This document shows, piece by piece, positions 21,287 through 31,121 of a stretch of DNA of 64,000 nucleotides. Source of the stretch: Bartonella rattimassiliensis 15908 (GTDB lineage: Bacteria > Pseudomonadota > Alphaproteobacteria > Rhizobiales > Rhizobiaceae). The notes below the pieces were generated by a model, which searched no databases, was not told the origin of the DNA, and saw only the letters and a program-made list of their open reading frames with translations. The first letter of the stretch is position 1. The number at the start of each line of letters is the position of its first letter. The position numbers were made by a program, and so were the translations under genes. The DNA lies in assembly GCF_000278215.1 (NCBI RefSeq), contig NZ_JH725066.1:1-64000 (forward strand), written 5' to 3'.

Positions 21287-22183
21287 TTAACTTTGCAAAC
21301 GCCGACAAATTTCATCTAATTGTTCTAATGAAGAATAGTGTATTTTCAAATCTCCACCTTTTTTACCATGACGAATAATAACTTTCATCCCGATTACATC
21401 TGCAAGTAATTTTTCTAAAGATTTAGTTTCTGCATTTTTCTCCATAGTAGTACGTTTTTTAGTTTTAGGATTTGCCTGTTCATATGCAAGTATTTCTGTT
21501 TGACGTACAGAAAGTCCTTCACGGATAATTTTTTCAGCTAAATCTTGTGGATTATCAACGGTTATAAGACAACGTGCATGACCTGCAGAAAGTTGTCCAT
21601 CCATTAAGAATTGTTGTACTTTTTCTGGAAGCTTTAATAAACGAAGCGTATTTGCAACATGACTACGACTTTTTCCAATAACTTGCGCTAAATCTACTTG
21701 TGTATAACCATGTTCATTCAGGAGCATCTCATATCCTTTTGCTTCTTCGATAGGATTAAGATCCGCTCTCTGAACATTTTCAATAATAGCCAATTCCAAA
21801 GCAGTTTTATCATCTACATCACGAACAATAACAGGCAATTGACTTAAATTTGCGCGTTGTGCAGCACGCCAACGCCGTTCACCCGCAATCAATTCAAAAC
21901 GATTAGGATGATCTTTTAAAGGCCTAACAATAATCGGTTGAACTACACCATGCTGACGAATAGATTGCACCAAATTATCAAGCTCAGTTTCAGTAAAATG
22001 ACGTCGTGGATTATGAGGATTACATGAAATAGATTCAAGAGGGATAAATTGTTCAGAAACTCTACCAGCTTCCGTCAATTTATCAAAACTTTGTGAACGT
22101 GCAAAATTATTGTTTAAATTGATATCTCCAATCAATGCTGCTAATCCACGTCCTAGTCTTTTTTTTGATAGATCATCATTCAT
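21287..22183 (-). CDS. parB: Chromosome-partitioning protein ParB
   Basis: ParB is a CTP-dependent clamp that loads at parS and spreads along DNA to segregate the origin region. The 298-residue protein begins with the family N-terminus (RLGRGLAALIG), which in relatives stimulates the ParA ATPase. It contains the GERRWRAAQRA CTP-binding motif (about residues 100-110), an ENVQRADLNPIEEA segment, the helix-turn-helix (YTQVDLAQVIGKSRSHVANTLRL), and a C-terminal dimerisation domain. It lies 30 bases after parA and close to four parS-like sites. Confidence 0.95.
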   Translation of the reverse strand: MNDDLSKKRLGRGLAALIGDINLNNNFARSQSFDKLTEAGRVSEQFIPLESISCNPHNPRRHFTETELDNLVQSIRQHGVVQPIIVRPLKDHPNRFELIAGERRWRAAQRANLSQLPVIVRDVDDKTALELAIIENVQRADLNPIEEAKGYEMLLNEHGYTQVDLAQVIGKSRSHVANTLRLLKLPEKVQQFLMDGQLSAGHARCLITVDNPQDLAEKIIREGLSVRQTEILAYEQANPKTKKRTTMEKNAETKSLEKLLADVIGMKVIIRHGKKGGDLKIHYSSLEQLDEICRRLQS

Positions 22184-22213
22184 AATCTTACTCTTTATAT
22201 TATTTTTATATTT

Positions 22214-23011
22214 TTACGCAGCAGCGTATGCTTGTTTTTCACGTTGTATCATTTCAGATGCTAGCCGCAAATAAGCCTGGCTACCAGCACATTTTAGATC
22301 ATAAAGCAATACAGGTTTACCAAAAGAGGGTGCTTCTGACACTCTTACATTTCGTGGAATAACAGTCCGATAAACTTTATCTCCCATAAAAGAACGTACA
22401 TCTTCAACAACTTGATTTGAAAGATTATTACGTCCATCATACATTGTTAAAACGATACCTTGAATTTCTAAAGATGGATTAAGTACGGTTCGCACTTCTT
22501 TTACTGTTTCAAGTAATTGACTTAAACCTTCAAGTGCTAAAAATTCACATTGCATAGGTACCAAAACAGAATCTGCAGCCCCCATAGCATTAAGAGTAAG
22601 AAGATTAAGAGATGGCGGACAATCAATTAAAATATAATTAAATTTTTCTTCCATTTCCGGATCATCATAGAGAGCTTTACGTAAGCGTTGTATACGATCT
22701 TGTGATGAAGAAATTTCCATTTCTACACCTAAAAGATCAAGAGTAGAAGGAACGATATGAAGATTGGGTACTGCTGTTTTTAAAGCCGCTTGTGTAATTG
22801 AAACGCCTGAAACTAGAACATCATAAGACGATAAAGGACGACTATTACGATCAATTCCTAAGCCTGTGCTTGCATTACCTTGGGGATCAACATCCATAAT
22901 AAGGACATTCTCACCAATAGCAGCTAAAGCTGTTGCAAGATTAATTGCCGTAGTTGTTTTTCCGACGCCACCTTTTTGGTTTGCAATAGCGATAATTCGC
23001 GCTTTGCTCAT
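22214..23011 (-). CDS. parA: Chromosome-partitioning ATPase ParA
   Basis: ParA is the Walker-type ATPase that moves ParB-parS complexes to the new cell pole. The 265-residue protein carries the deviant Walker A KGGVGKTTTAINLA (about residues 13-26), Walker A' VLIMDVDPQGNASTG and Walker B YILIDCPPSLNLLTLNA. It sits six bases downstream of rsmG and upstream of parB, the typical alphaproteobacterial order. Confidence 0.95.
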   Translation of the reverse strand: MSKARIIAIANQKGGVGKTTTAINLATALAAIGENVLIMDVDPQGNASTGLGIDRNSRPLSSYDVLVSGVSITQAALKTAVPNLHIVPSTLDLLGVEMEISSSQDRIQRLRKALYDDPEMEEKFNYILIDCPPSLNLLTLNAMGAADSVLVPMQCEFLALEGLSQLLETVKEVRTVLNPSLEIQGIVLTMYDGRNNLSNQVVEDVRSFMGDKVYRTVIPRNVRVSEAPSFGKPVLLYDLKCAGSQAYLRLASEMIQREKQAYAAA

Positions 23012-23017
23012 TGTGCT

Positions 23018-23665
23018 TTACCCTCTATATGACCGAATATGAGAAATTTCCAAAATAACAGAATTTTCATCAATTTTACTTTTATGTTTTAACAGATCAA
23101 AGTTCCAATTGGCAGAGGCATTTTTAATTTCTGCAGCATAATCCCGACCTTTTTGCAAAAGAGCTATTGTTTTTTCTGTTAATAAAGGAAAAATAAGCTG
23201 TAAAAGATTACTGAGCGGGGCTAATCCTCGCGCTGTTATAATATCAGATATAGGAATTTTTTGATATACATCTTCAATTCTAGCATGATAGATTGTTGCT
23301 GGAAGGTTAAGTTGAGCAACAACTGTTCGTAAAAAAGCAACTTTTTTCCCATTACTTTCAACAAGATTAATACGTCCTTCTTTTTTTTCTTTAAGAAAGA
23401 TAGCAATTACAATAGCTGGAAATCCTCCTCCTGATCCTAAATCACACCACTGTAAAGAATGACTATACAAAGGAAAAATTTGCGCTGAATCTAAAATATG
23501 CCGTGTCCATATATCTGGTATTGTTGCATCAGATATCAAATTAATATGTGCATTCCATTGAATAATTAAAGATTCAAACTGAATTAAATTTTCCATCGTT
23601 TCACGTGAAACAGAAGGAACAATGTTTAACAGTTGTTGATATTTTTGTTCTACAGAAAAATTCAT
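23018..23665 (-). CDS. rsmG: 16S rRNA (guanine-N7) methyltransferase
   Basis: RsmG methylates G527 (E. coli numbering) of 16S rRNA. The 215-residue protein shows the SAM-binding loop WCDLGSGGGFPAIVIAI (about residues 68-84), LVESNGKKVAFLR, and the ITARGLAPL segment typical of RsmG. Its start overlaps the mnmG stop by one base, so it is co-expressed with mnmG. A parS-like site lies inside its 5' part (23597-23612). Confidence 0.93.
   Translation of the reverse strand: MNFSVEQKYQQLLNIVPSVSRETMENLIQFESLIIQWNAHINLISDATIPDIWTRHILDSAQIFPLYSHSLQWCDLGSGGGFPAIVIAIFLKEKKEGRINLVESNGKKVAFLRTVVAQLNLPATIYHARIEDVYQKIPISDIITARGLAPLSNLLQLIFPLLTEKTIALLQKGRDYAAEIKNASANWNFDLLKHKSKIDENSVILEISHIRSYRG
23597..23612. 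promoter_or_regulatory. parS-like ParB-binding site 2 (within rsmG)
   Basis: CGTTTCACGTGAAACA matches the parS consensus TGTTTCACGTGAAACA at 15 of 16 bases, including the full 14-base palindromic core. Confidence 0.85.
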
Positions 23666-25533
23666 TAAGCTATTTTAGCCTTTTCACGTCGTTGACGTTG
23701 AATATATGTAATAATAAGCGATAACGCTGCGGGTGTCATTCCATCAATTTTTTGTGCATCAGCAATTGAACGCGGTGACACTTCTTGAATTTTTGATTTT
23801 AGCTCATTTGAAAGACCTGAAATTGATTGAATATCAAGAGAAGAAGGAATTTCTAAACGTTCATCTCTCTGAAGAGAGGCAATATCTTGTGCTTGTTTAT
23901 CTAAATAAACTGCATATTGAGCTTCAATTTCTAAAGATTCTACTGTTTTAGCATCAATTGTTTGTAATTGCGGCCAAAAATGTGAAAGACGCTCTAAAGT
24001 CATATGAGGATAAGCAAGAAAATCATAAGCCGAACGCCGAATTCCATCATGATTAACATGTAATCCATGAGCAGAAGCTTCATTAGGTGTTAAAAAGAGA
24101 TTTTGACATATTGATCGTGCTTGATCAAGACGCTGTTGTTTTTTTTGATAACGTTCCCAACGTATTTTACTCACAATACCCCATTTTTGTGCCAAAGGTG
24201 TTAAACGCGTATCAGCATTATCAGATCGTAAAGATAAACGAAACTCCGCACGTGATGTAAACATTCTATAAGGTTCACAAACACCACGTGAAACCAAATC
24301 ATCAATCATAACACCAATATAAGCACTAGAACGGCTTATAAGTATTTCATCTAATTTACCTACTTTACGTGCAGCATTCAATCCAGCCAACAATCCTTGT
24401 GCTGCCGCTTCCTCATATCCCGTTGTACCATTAATTTGGCCTGCTAAAAACAACCCCGGTAAAGAACGTAATTCTAAGCCTCTCGTTAATTGTTGTGGAT
24501 TAACAAAATCATATTCAATAGCATAACCAGGTTGCAAAACTGTAACATTTTCTAATCCTTCAATGGTTTTTAATAAAGAAATTTGTATATTTTCAGGCAG
24601 AGAAGTAGAAAGACCATTTGGATAAATAGTATCATCATTTAATCCTTCTGGTTCCAGAAAAATCTGATGTCCATCACGTTCTCCAAATTTAACAATTTTA
24701 TCTTCAATTGAAGGACAATACCGTGGCCCTAGGCCTTCAATATTTCCAGAATATAAAGCAGAACTGTAGATATTTTCGCGAATAACTTTGTGTGTTTGTG
24801 CATTTGTACGTGTTATCGCACATTCAATTTGTGGCTGTTCAATTTTTTCTGTTAGAAGAGAAAAGGGAACCGGATTTTCATCTGCTTGTTGTTTAGGAAG
24901 TATTTCCCAAGCAATCGTTTTTTTACTCAAACGAGCAGGAGTTCCTGTTTTTAATCTCCCAAATTTTATATGATAATTTTTTAAACGATTTGCAAGTTGT
25001 ACACTCGATTGATCTCCCATACGACCAGCAGCCCATGTCTTATCACCAATATGAATAAAACCATTTAAAAACGTACCTGTTGTTAAAACGACAGCACCAG
25101 AAAAAATTGTTCCTTGTTTATTTAAAATAACACCTGATACACAATTATTTTTAACAAACAAATCAATAACTTCATCTTCTATAATAGTAAGATTTTTTTG
25201 TTCTTTTAAGAGTTTTTGAATTGCTGCTTTATAGAGTTGTCGATCTGCTTGTGTTCGTGGACCTCTTACTGCCGGTCCTTTACGTCTATTAAGAAGTCGA
25301 AACTGAATTCCAGCAATATCTGCTGCTCTTCCCATGAGACCATCTAAAGCATCTATTTCACGAACCAGATGTCCTTTTCCAAGACCACCAATAGCAGGAT
25401 TACACGACATTGTTCCTAGGTCTGATATTTTATGTGTAACAAGCACTGTTTTGGCTCCTACACGCGCTGAAACTGAAGCTGCTTCACAACCTGCATGACC
25501 ACCACCAACAATGATAACATCGTACGATTGCAT
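23665..25533 (-). CDS. mnmG: tRNA U34 carboxymethylaminomethyl modification enzyme MnmG (GidA)
   Basis: With MnmE it installs cmnm5U at the wobble position of certain tRNAs. I place the start at 25533 ([15 protein letters not shown]), giving 622 residues, the usual size. An upstream in-frame start would add 12 unconserved residues. The FAD-binding [10 protein letters not shown] lies at the N-terminus. The family signatures [11 protein letters not shown] and [20 protein letters not shown] follow, and the helical C-terminal tRNA/MnmE-binding domain ends the protein. Its upstream region carries parS-like sites 3 and 4. Confidence 0.95.
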   Translation of the reverse strand: MQSYDVIIVGGGHAGCEAASVSARVGAKTVLVTHKISDLGTMSCNPAIGGLGKGHLVREIDALDGLMGRAADIAGIQFRLLNRRKGPAVRGPRTQADRQLYKAAIQKLLKEQKNLTIIEDEVIDLFVKNNCVSGVILNKQGTIFSGAVVLTTGTFLNGFIHIGDKTWAAGRMGDQSSVQLANRLKNYHIKFGRLKTGTPARLSKKTIAWEILPKQQADENPVPFSLLTEKIEQPQIECAITRTNAQTHKVIRENIYSSALYSGNIEGLGPRYCPSIEDKIVKFGERDGHQIFLEPEGLNDDTIYPNGLSTSLPENIQISLLKTIEGLENVTVLQPGYAIEYDFVNPQQLTRGLELRSLPGLFLAGQINGTTGYEEAAAQGLLAGLNAARKVGKLDEILISRSSAYIGVMIDDLVSRGVCEPYRMFTSRAEFRLSLRSDNADTRLTPLAQKWGIVSKIRWERYQKKQQRLDQARSICQNLFLTPNEASAHGLHVNHDGIRRSAYDFLAYPHMTLERLSHFWPQLQTIDAKTVESLEIEAQYAVYLDKQAQDIASLQRDERLEIPSSLDIQSISGLSNELKSKIQEVSPRSIADAQKIDGMTPAALSLIITYIQRQRREKAKIA

Positions 25534-25561
25534 TTCATTCATTCCATAGAGAACATTACAA

Positions 25562-25577
25562 GGTTTCACGTGAAACT
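25562..25577. promoter_or_regulatory. parS-like ParB-binding site 3 (mnmG upstream region)
   Basis: GGTTTCACGTGAAACT keeps the 14-base palindromic core GTTTCACGTGAAAC of parS, with mismatches only at the two outermost bases. It lies just upstream of the mnmG start. Confidence 0.85.
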
Positions 25578-25623
25578 GAATATAAATTACATAATCTTTA
25601 TAATCTGTCTATTAAATAATCAA

Positions 25624-25639
25624 TGTTTCACGTGAATCA
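25624..25639. promoter_or_regulatory. parS-like ParB-binding site 4 (mnmE-mnmG gap)
   Basis: TGTTTCACGTGAATCA matches parS at 15 of 16 positions. It directly abuts the end of mnmE (stop codon from 25640) and is 46 bases from site 3, making a close pair. Confidence 0.8.
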
Positions 25640-26950
25640 TTATTTACCAATACAAAACTCTGAAAAGATGATATCAAGTAAATCTTCAACATCAATATCT
25701 CCCGTAATTTTTCCAAGAAAATCACTTGCACGACGGAGATGTTCTGCACGTAAACTGAGATCAAGAGAATTATAATCGAGAGAATATTCAATTTCTTTAA
25801 CAGCTTCTTTTAACAATTGAAGTTGCCTTTTACGTGCCGGAACAAGATTTCCAATTTCAGAAACACGTTGATGGCAAAATGTTTCAAGTTTTTTAACAAA
25901 AGAATCAAAATTTAAACCAGTTAATGCAGAAAATTGTATAGACCAACGTTGATCATCTCTTTCATAAAGAAGATCAAGCTTATTACCAACATGCCATATT
26001 TCAGCCGATGTTTCTGGTAAATCAACTTGTTTAGGATTTCCTATATCATAAACCAAAATAACTAAATCAGCTTCTTTAACATGCTGCTTAGCAACTTCTA
26101 TTCCCAATTGTTCTATTTTATTTTCTGTCTTTCTAAAACCAGCGGTATCTGTTAAAAAGATAGGCAATCCACCAAGAACAAGTCTCATTTCTAAAGCGTC
26201 ACGTGTTGTCCCTGCTTCTTCTGTCACAATAGCAACAGTTTTTCCTGAAAGACGATTCATAATGCTTGATTTTCCAGAATTCGGAGCACCAGCAATAACA
26301 ATTTTTAATCCATCACGTAAAATACTAGCACGTTCTCCTTCAAGAATATGTTCTCGAAGAGAAGTGCGAAGATCTTCCACATTTTTCCAAACTTTATCAG
26401 ATACCGAATTGGGAATATCTGCTTCATCAACGAAATCAAGCTCTGCTTCAATAAAAGCACGAACTTTCATAAGCTTATGGCGCCAATCACGATAAAGCGT
26501 TGTTAAATGTCCACTTGTCCCCATAACAGCTAAACGACGCTGGCTTTCCGTTTCTGCCTCTATTAAATCAGCAAGACCCTCTGCTTGAACAAGATCTAAC
26601 TTTCCCTCCATAAATGCACGACGTGAAAATTCACCTGCCTCTGCAATGCGGCATCCAGAAAATGTCGACAACTCATCAAGAAAACGATTAACAACAGCTT
26701 TTCCTCCATGCAAATGAAATTCTGCACAATCTTCCCCTGTAAAACTATGAGGAGCAGGAAAAAAAACAGTTAAAGCAGAGTCTAAAAAACTACCATCACG
26801 AGCAGTAAGATTTCCATAATGCATAAAGCGGGCTTTAGGTAAACAACCACAAAGTGTTTTGACTATATCCACAACACAAGGACCAGAAAGCCGAATGACC
26901 GCCACCCCTGACGGTAACAATCCACTCGAAACAGCAAAGATTGTATCCAC
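25640..26950 (-). CDS. mnmE: tRNA modification GTPase MnmE (TrmE)
   Basis: MnmE is the folate- and GTP-binding partner of MnmG in wobble-uridine modification. The 436-residue protein has an N-terminal tetrahydrofolate-binding domain (TIFAVSSGLLPSGVAVIRLSG), a helical domain, and an inserted G domain with GAPNSGKSSIMNRL (G1), the TTRD switch region and DTAGFR (G3). The essential C-terminal cysteine is in the last four residues, CIGK. It lies between rho and mnmG on the minus strand. Confidence 0.95.
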   Translation of the reverse strand: MDTIFAVSSGLLPSGVAVIRLSGPCVVDIVKTLCGCLPKARFMHYGNLTARDGSFLDSALTVFFPAPHSFTGEDCAEFHLHGGKAVVNRFLDELSTFSGCRIAEAGEFSRRAFMEGKLDLVQAEGLADLIEAETESQRRLAVMGTSGHLTTLYRDWRHKLMKVRAFIEAELDFVDEADIPNSVSDKVWKNVEDLRTSLREHILEGERASILRDGLKIVIAGAPNSGKSSIMNRLSGKTVAIVTEEAGTTRDALEMRLVLGGLPIFLTDTAGFRKTENKIEQLGIEVAKQHVKEADLVILVYDIGNPKQVDLPETSAEIWHVGNKLDLLYERDDQRWSIQFSALTGLNFDSFVKKLETFCHQRVSEIGNLVPARKRQLQLLKEAVKEIEYSLDYNSLDLSLRAEHLRRASDFLGKITGDIDVEDLLDIIFSEFCIGK

Positions 26951-26982
26951 AGGTTCTATCCTAATAAAAAATTTAATGACTC

Positions 26983-28248
26983 TTATGTATTCATTGAATC
27001 AAAAAATTCACTATTATTTTTCGTTTGTTTTAATTTATCAATTAGAAACTCAATTGCATCTGTTACATTCATAGGTGCCAAAATACGACGAAGAACAAAA
27101 ATTTTGTGCAAATCTTGTCGTGCTACCAGAAGCTCTTCTTTACGTGTTCCTGACTTTAAAATATCCATAGCAGGAAAGATACGCTTATCGGCAACTTTTC
27201 GATCAAGAACAATTTCTGAATTTCCTGTTCCTTTAAATTCTTCAAAAATAACCTCATCCATACGACTTCCTGTATCAATCAAAGCCGTTGCAATAATAGT
27301 TAAAGATCCGCCTTCCTCAATATTACGTGCTGCACCAAAAAAACGTTTTGGACGCTGGAGAGCATTTGCATCCACACCACCTGTCAAAACTTTACCTGAA
27401 GAAGGAACAACCGTATTATATGCACGTCCAAGACGTGTAATTGAATCGAGAAGAATAACAACATCGCGTCCATATTCCACAAGGCGTTTAGCTTTTTCAA
27501 TAACCATTTCAGCCACTTGTACGTGACGTATTGCAGGTTCATCAAAAGTAGAAGAGACTACTTCTCCCTTTACTGAACGTTGCATATCAGTAACTTCTTC
27601 TGGTCGTTCATCAATTAAAAGAACAATGAGATAACACTCAGGATGATTAGTAGTTATAGAATGAGCAATATTTTGAAGTAAAACTGTTTTTCCAGTCCGA
27701 GGTGGTGCAACAATTAACCCTCTTTGCCCTTTTCCCAATGGTGATATCAAATCAATCACACGTGATGACATATCTTTCTCTGTAGGGTCTTGTATTTCCA
27801 TTTGGAAACGCTCATTTGAGTAAAGAGGAGTAAGATTATCAAAGTGAATTTTATAACGAATCTTTTCAGTTTTTTCAAAATTGATTGTATTAATTTTAAG
27901 GAGAGCAAAATAACGTTCTCCTTCTTTTGGACTACGTATAGGACCTTCAATGGTATCGCCTGTTTTTAGAGAAAATGATTGAATTTGTGCAGGCGAAAGA
28001 TAGATATCATCAGGCCCAGGAAGATAGTTAGCATCAGCAGATCGTAAAAATCCAAATCCATCTTGCAAAACTTCAACAACGCCCTCTCCTATAATTTCCA
28101 CGTCTTGTAGAGCAAGTTTTTTCAAGATCGCAAACATTAATTCTTGTTTGCGCATAAGGGAAGCATTTTCGACTTCTAATGTTTCAGCAAAAGAAACAAG
28201 CTCAACTGGATTTTTACTTTTAAGTTCTTGTAGTTTCATTTTTTGCAT
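26983..28248 (-). CDS. rho: Transcription termination factor Rho
   Basis: Rho is the hexameric RNA helicase that ends transcription of untranslated RNA. The 421-residue protein has an N-terminal Rho-N helix region ([16 protein letters not shown]), an OB-fold RNA-binding domain containing [20 protein letters not shown], and a RecA-like ATPase domain with Walker [12 protein letters not shown] (about residue 180) and the [11 protein letters not shown] segment. The length is typical. It is the last minus-strand gene before the putative origin. The hemE gene that often lies between rho and the origin in Alphaproteobacteria is absent. Confidence 0.95.
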   Translation of the reverse strand: MQKMKLQELKSKNPVELVSFAETLEVENASLMRKQELMFAILKKLALQDVEIIGEGVVEVLQDGFGFLRSADANYLPGPDDIYLSPAQIQSFSLKTGDTIEGPIRSPKEGERYFALLKINTINFEKTEKIRYKIHFDNLTPLYSNERFQMEIQDPTEKDMSSRVIDLISPLGKGQRGLIVAPPRTGKTVLLQNIAHSITTNHPECYLIVLLIDERPEEVTDMQRSVKGEVVSSTFDEPAIRHVQVAEMVIEKAKRLVEYGRDVVILLDSITRLGRAYNTVVPSSGKVLTGGVDANALQRPKRFFGAARNIEEGGSLTIIATALIDTGSRMDEVIFEEFKGTGNSEIVLDRKVADKRIFPAMDILKSGTRKEELLVARQDLHKIFVLRRILAPMNVTDAIEFLIDKLKQTKNNSEFFDSMNT

Positions 28249-28582
28249 GAAATACGCTCTTTTAGTTAAGGAGAAGATTACCCTGAATAATTTATGGAGA
28301 TTTTATGAATGAAATATTCTTTTAAGAAAAAATTATTTTACACTCAATTTTTTTAATCCGCAAGTACCATTTATACGAAATTTATTCGTTTAGTATTAAG
28401 TAATTATGTAGAAATTTTCTATAAAGCATAAAGTTTGAACAATGTTTAACTTTTTCATAAGAAATATCTGAATAAGATCTATAGCATTAATAAAATGCTA
28501 TACAAAATTATTTTTTACAAAACTTTTTATTAATAAATTTATATTAAAGTAAGGGATTCTTCTTATTTAAAATTGTGTTTAG

Positions 28583-28732
28583 TGTGGATTATCGTTTATG
28601 CTTTATTTATCCTCAATTTCATCCACAAAAGAGAAGAAAAAAAGAATAAAGATAACACTATCTTAAAGAGCTTATCCTCTCTATTTTTTTATATAGATAT
28701 TTGCTTATCATAAATGTTTAATTTGTGCATAA
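28583..28732. promoter_or_regulatory. Cluster of DnaA-box-like sites
   Basis: Four 9-mers with at most one mismatch to TTATNCACA occur within 150 bases in an otherwise AT-only background. Two point each way (28583-28591 and 28724-28732 on the minus strand, 28607-28615 and 28619-28627 on the plus strand). Chance near-matches are more frequent in AT-rich DNA, so the cluster matters more than any single box. Confidence 0.55.
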
Positions 28733-28794
28733 TAAGAGAGAATTTTTCCTAAATTTTAGTTTTATAAAAATCAGTAAGGGTATGTACACATGTC

Positions 28795-28809
28795 TTAACA
28801 AGGAGTTAA
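28795..28809. promoter_or_regulatory. CtrA-type binding site over the ppsR ribosome binding site
   Basis: TTAACAAGGAGTTAA is a perfect TTAA-N7-TTAA, the consensus of the alphaproteobacterial cell-cycle regulator CtrA. It spans the ppsR Shine-Dalgarno (AGGAG, 28801-28805), eight bases before the GTG start. CtrA could block replication initiation, ppsR transcription, or both. Confidence 0.5.
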
Positions 28810-28816
28810 ATTTTTT

Positions 28817-29641
28817 GTGACAAAAGAAAAAAAATCCTTTCACTTACACATGCTTTCTGATGCAACAGGGGAAACATTAATCTCTGTTGGAAGAGCTGTA
28901 GCATCTCAATATACAATGAGTCAGGCAACAGAGCACATCTATCCTATGATTCGTAATAAAATGCAGTTACAAAAATCTCTTGATGAAATACAACAAGAGC
29001 CAGGTATTGTTCTTTACACAATGATTGATGAAGAACTTAAGCTTCTTCTTCAAAAAAAATGCAAAAGAATAAAAGTTCCCTGTATTGATATATTGCATCC
29101 TGTTTTAAATGCTTTTCAATCTTATCTTGGCATGCCAACGCATTTACGTGTTAGTGCACAACATGATCTTAATGCAGATTACTTTCGTCGTATTGAGGCA
29201 CTGGACTTTACTATAGAGCATGATGATGGACAGTCTTCAAATAGCTTATTCGAAGCAGATGTTATCCTTATAGGAATTTCAAGGACCTCTAAAACACCAA
29301 CAAGTATCTATTTAGCAAATCGCGGAATCAAAACGGCTAATGTCCCTCTTATTCCTAATATTGATTTGCCAGAATCTCTTTTAGAGGCAAAAAATTCTTT
29401 AATTGTTGGTTTAATTGCTTCAGCTGAAAGAATCTCACATATTCGCCAAAATAGAGATTTAGGAGAAGGCTTTGCTCTTGATAATTATACGAATCGCATC
29501 AATATAGCTGAAGAATTAATCTATGCAAAACGCATTTGTGAACGTTTTGGTTGGCCTATTATTGATGTCACAAGACGTTCTATTGAAGAAACTGCTGCTG
29601 CAATATTTGAGCTTTTATCACGATTTCGTGAAGGAAAATGA
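28817..29641 (+). CDS. ppsR: Pyruvate, phosphate dikinase regulatory protein (kinase/pyrophosphorylase, DUF299)
   Basis: This bifunctional protein family inactivates pyruvate, phosphate dikinase or PEP synthetase by ADP-dependent phosphorylation and reactivates it by Pi-dependent removal. The 274-residue protein has the N-terminal HMLSDATGET motif and the P-loop-like GISRTSKTPTSIYLANRG (about residues 153-170), both hallmarks. It starts with GTG behind AGGAG. It heads the plus-strand run ppsR-maf-aroE-coaE-dnaQ next to the origin, a conserved alphaproteobacterial order. Confidence 0.9.
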   Translation: MTKEKKSFHLHMLSDATGETLISVGRAVASQYTMSQATEHIYPMIRNKMQLQKSLDEIQQEPGIVLYTMIDEELKLLLQKKCKRIKVPCIDILHPVLNAFQSYLGMPTHLRVSAQHDLNADYFRRIEALDFTIEHDDGQSSNSLFEADVILIGISRTSKTPTSIYLANRGIKTANVPLIPNIDLPESLLEAKNSLIVGLIASAERISHIRQNRDLGEGFALDNYTNRINIAEELIYAKRICERFGWPIIDVTRRSIEETAAAIFELLSRFREGK

Positions 29642-29653
29642 GAGGAAATCTTC

Positions 29654-30250
29654 ATGGGTAAGGATACCTTAATATTAGCATCTCTTAGTTTTTATCGTGC
29701 ACAATTGTTGAAAAAAGCAGGTTTAAATTTTTTTGTTGAAGGAGCTACTTTTGATGAAAGAGAGATAGAAAAAACAGCAAAAGAAAAAACATCTAAAGAA
29801 CTTAGCTGTTTTCTTGCAAGTGCAAAAGCAAAAAATGTTTCAGATCGTTTTCCTAATGCTTTCGTTATTGGTTGTGATCAAGTACTTGATTTAGAAGGAA
29901 AAATTTTTCATAAAGTAAAAAATATTAAGGAAGCACACCAACGTTTATGTGAGTTATCAGGAAAAACCCATTCTCTTTATAGTGCGGTAGCTTTATTTAA
30001 AAATAGTCAAAAAATTTGGGTTGAGGTTTTTAGTGCTCGTATGTCAGTACGTTTACTTTCGTTAGAATTTATTGAACGTTATTTAGCACGCATAGGAAAA
30101 GATGTCCTAAATAGTGTGGGAGTATATCAAATTGAAGGGGAAGGAATTCACCTTTTTGAGAAAATTGATGGAGATTTTTTTACCATTGTTGGTTTACCTT
30201 TACTGCCTCTACTCATAAAATTACGTCATTTGGGCATTATTGATGGTTGA
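29654..30250 (+). CDS. maf: Maf-like nucleoside triphosphate pyrophosphatase
   Basis: Maf proteins hydrolyse non-canonical or modified NTPs to monophosphates. The 198-residue protein shows the family N-terminus [19 protein letters not shown] (SxSxxR type), an acidic FDEREIE, the lysine-containing LASAKAKNV, and the [15 protein letters not shown] segment. It follows ppsR by 12 bases and overlaps aroE by eight bases, so the genes are very likely co-transcribed. The exact substrate cannot be told from sequence. Confidence 0.88.
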   Translation: MGKDTLILASLSFYRAQLLKKAGLNFFVEGATFDEREIEKTAKEKTSKELSCFLASAKAKNVSDRFPNAFVIGCDQVLDLEGKIFHKVKNIKEAHQRLCELSGKTHSLYSAVALFKNSQKIWVEVFSARMSVRLLSLEFIERYLARIGKDVLNSVGVYQIEGEGIHLFEKIDGDFFTIVGLPLLPLLIKLRHLGIIDG

Positions 30251-31121
30251 TTTAATAATAAAAGAAGAAAAGACAAATTATCCTCGCGTTTTTGTTGTTG
30301 GTTTTCCTATTCATCATTCAAAATCGCCAAAAATTCATAATTTTTGGCTTAAACAATATAGTTTACAGGGAGAATATCTTGCACAAGAAGTAACATCTGA
30401 GAAATTCAGTCATTTTATTGTTTCTTTACAAAAAATGGGCTTTTGTGGAGGAAATGTTACTTTGCCTCATAAACAGGAAGCTTTTCGTTTAGCAGATTAT
30501 AAAGATGATATAGCAACAATGGTGGGAGCTGCTAATACACTTTGGTATGAAGGAGATAAACTTTGTGCCACGAATACGGATGTTTACGGTTTTAGCGCTA
30601 ACCTAGATGATTTTGCATCTGATTGGGGAGGGGGAACAGCGCTTGTTTTTGGGGCAGGTGGTGCTGCACGCGCTATCCTATATGCTTTAAAAAAACGCGG
30701 ATTTGAACAGATTTATTTAGTTAACCGTACAAAACAACGCGCTGATAATTTAGCCCAGCATTTTGGCGAGCCCATTAAAGTCTACGATTGGCACAAAATC
30801 CATGAAATACTTCATCAAGCTGATTTAATTGTTAATACAACTTCCATTGGCATAAAAAAAGCAGAAGAAAAAACAGCTTCTTTTTTTTGTGATTTTCATA
30901 AGGCAAAAAAAACGGCATTAGTAACAGATATTGTTTATACACCATTGATAACCCCTTTTTTACAACAGGCAGAAGCTTGTGGTTTGAGGATTGTTGATGG
31001 ATTTGGAATGCTTCTACATCAGGCTGTTATAGGATTTGAGCGGTGGTTTGGAGTAAGACCACAGGTAACAAAAGCGTTACGGACAGCTATTTTAGAGGAT
31101 ATGAGTGAAAAAAGAGAATGA
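30243..31121 (+). CDS. aroE: Shikimate dehydrogenase
   Basis: It reduces 3-dehydroshikimate to shikimate with NADPH in the aromatic pathway. I use the ATG at 30243, giving 292 residues; a TTG one codon earlier is less likely. The substrate-binding region contains [16 protein letters not shown] and [11 protein letters not shown] with the catalytic lysine. The NADP fold has [13 protein letters not shown] and NRTKQRA. The stop overlaps coaE by four bases (ATGA). Confidence 0.93.
   Translation: MVDLIIKEEKTNYPRVFVVGFPIHHSKSPKIHNFWLKQYSLQGEYLAQEVTSEKFSHFIVSLQKMGFCGGNVTLPHKQEAFRLADYKDDIATMVGAANTLWYEGDKLCATNTDVYGFSANLDDFASDWGGGTALVFGAGGAARAILYALKKRGFEQIYLVNRTKQRADNLAQHFGEPIKVYDWHKIHEILHQADLIVNTTSIGIKKAEEKTASFFCDFHKAKKTALVTDIVYTPLITPFLQQAEACGLRIVDGFGMLLHQAVIGFERWFGVRPQVTKALRTAILEDMSEKRE

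Larger units (their letters stand above)
28249..28816. other. Putative chromosomal origin of replication (oriC) region
   Basis: A 568-base, very AT-rich, gene-free gap separates divergent rho and ppsR. In Caulobacter the origin lies between hemE and the DUF299 (ppsR-like) gene. Here hemE is missing and the same interval remains. DnaA-box-like 9-mers are visible: TGTGGATTA (28583-28591), TTATCCTCA (28607-28615), TCATCCACA (28619-28627), each 8 of 9 to TTATCCACA, and TGTGCATAA (28724-28732), the complement of TTATGCACA, a full TTATNCACA match. A GATTC methylation-type site is at 28555-28559 and a CtrA-type site at 28795-28809. ParS sites lie 3-13 kb to the left, and most neighbouring genes point away from here. 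Confidence 0.65.
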
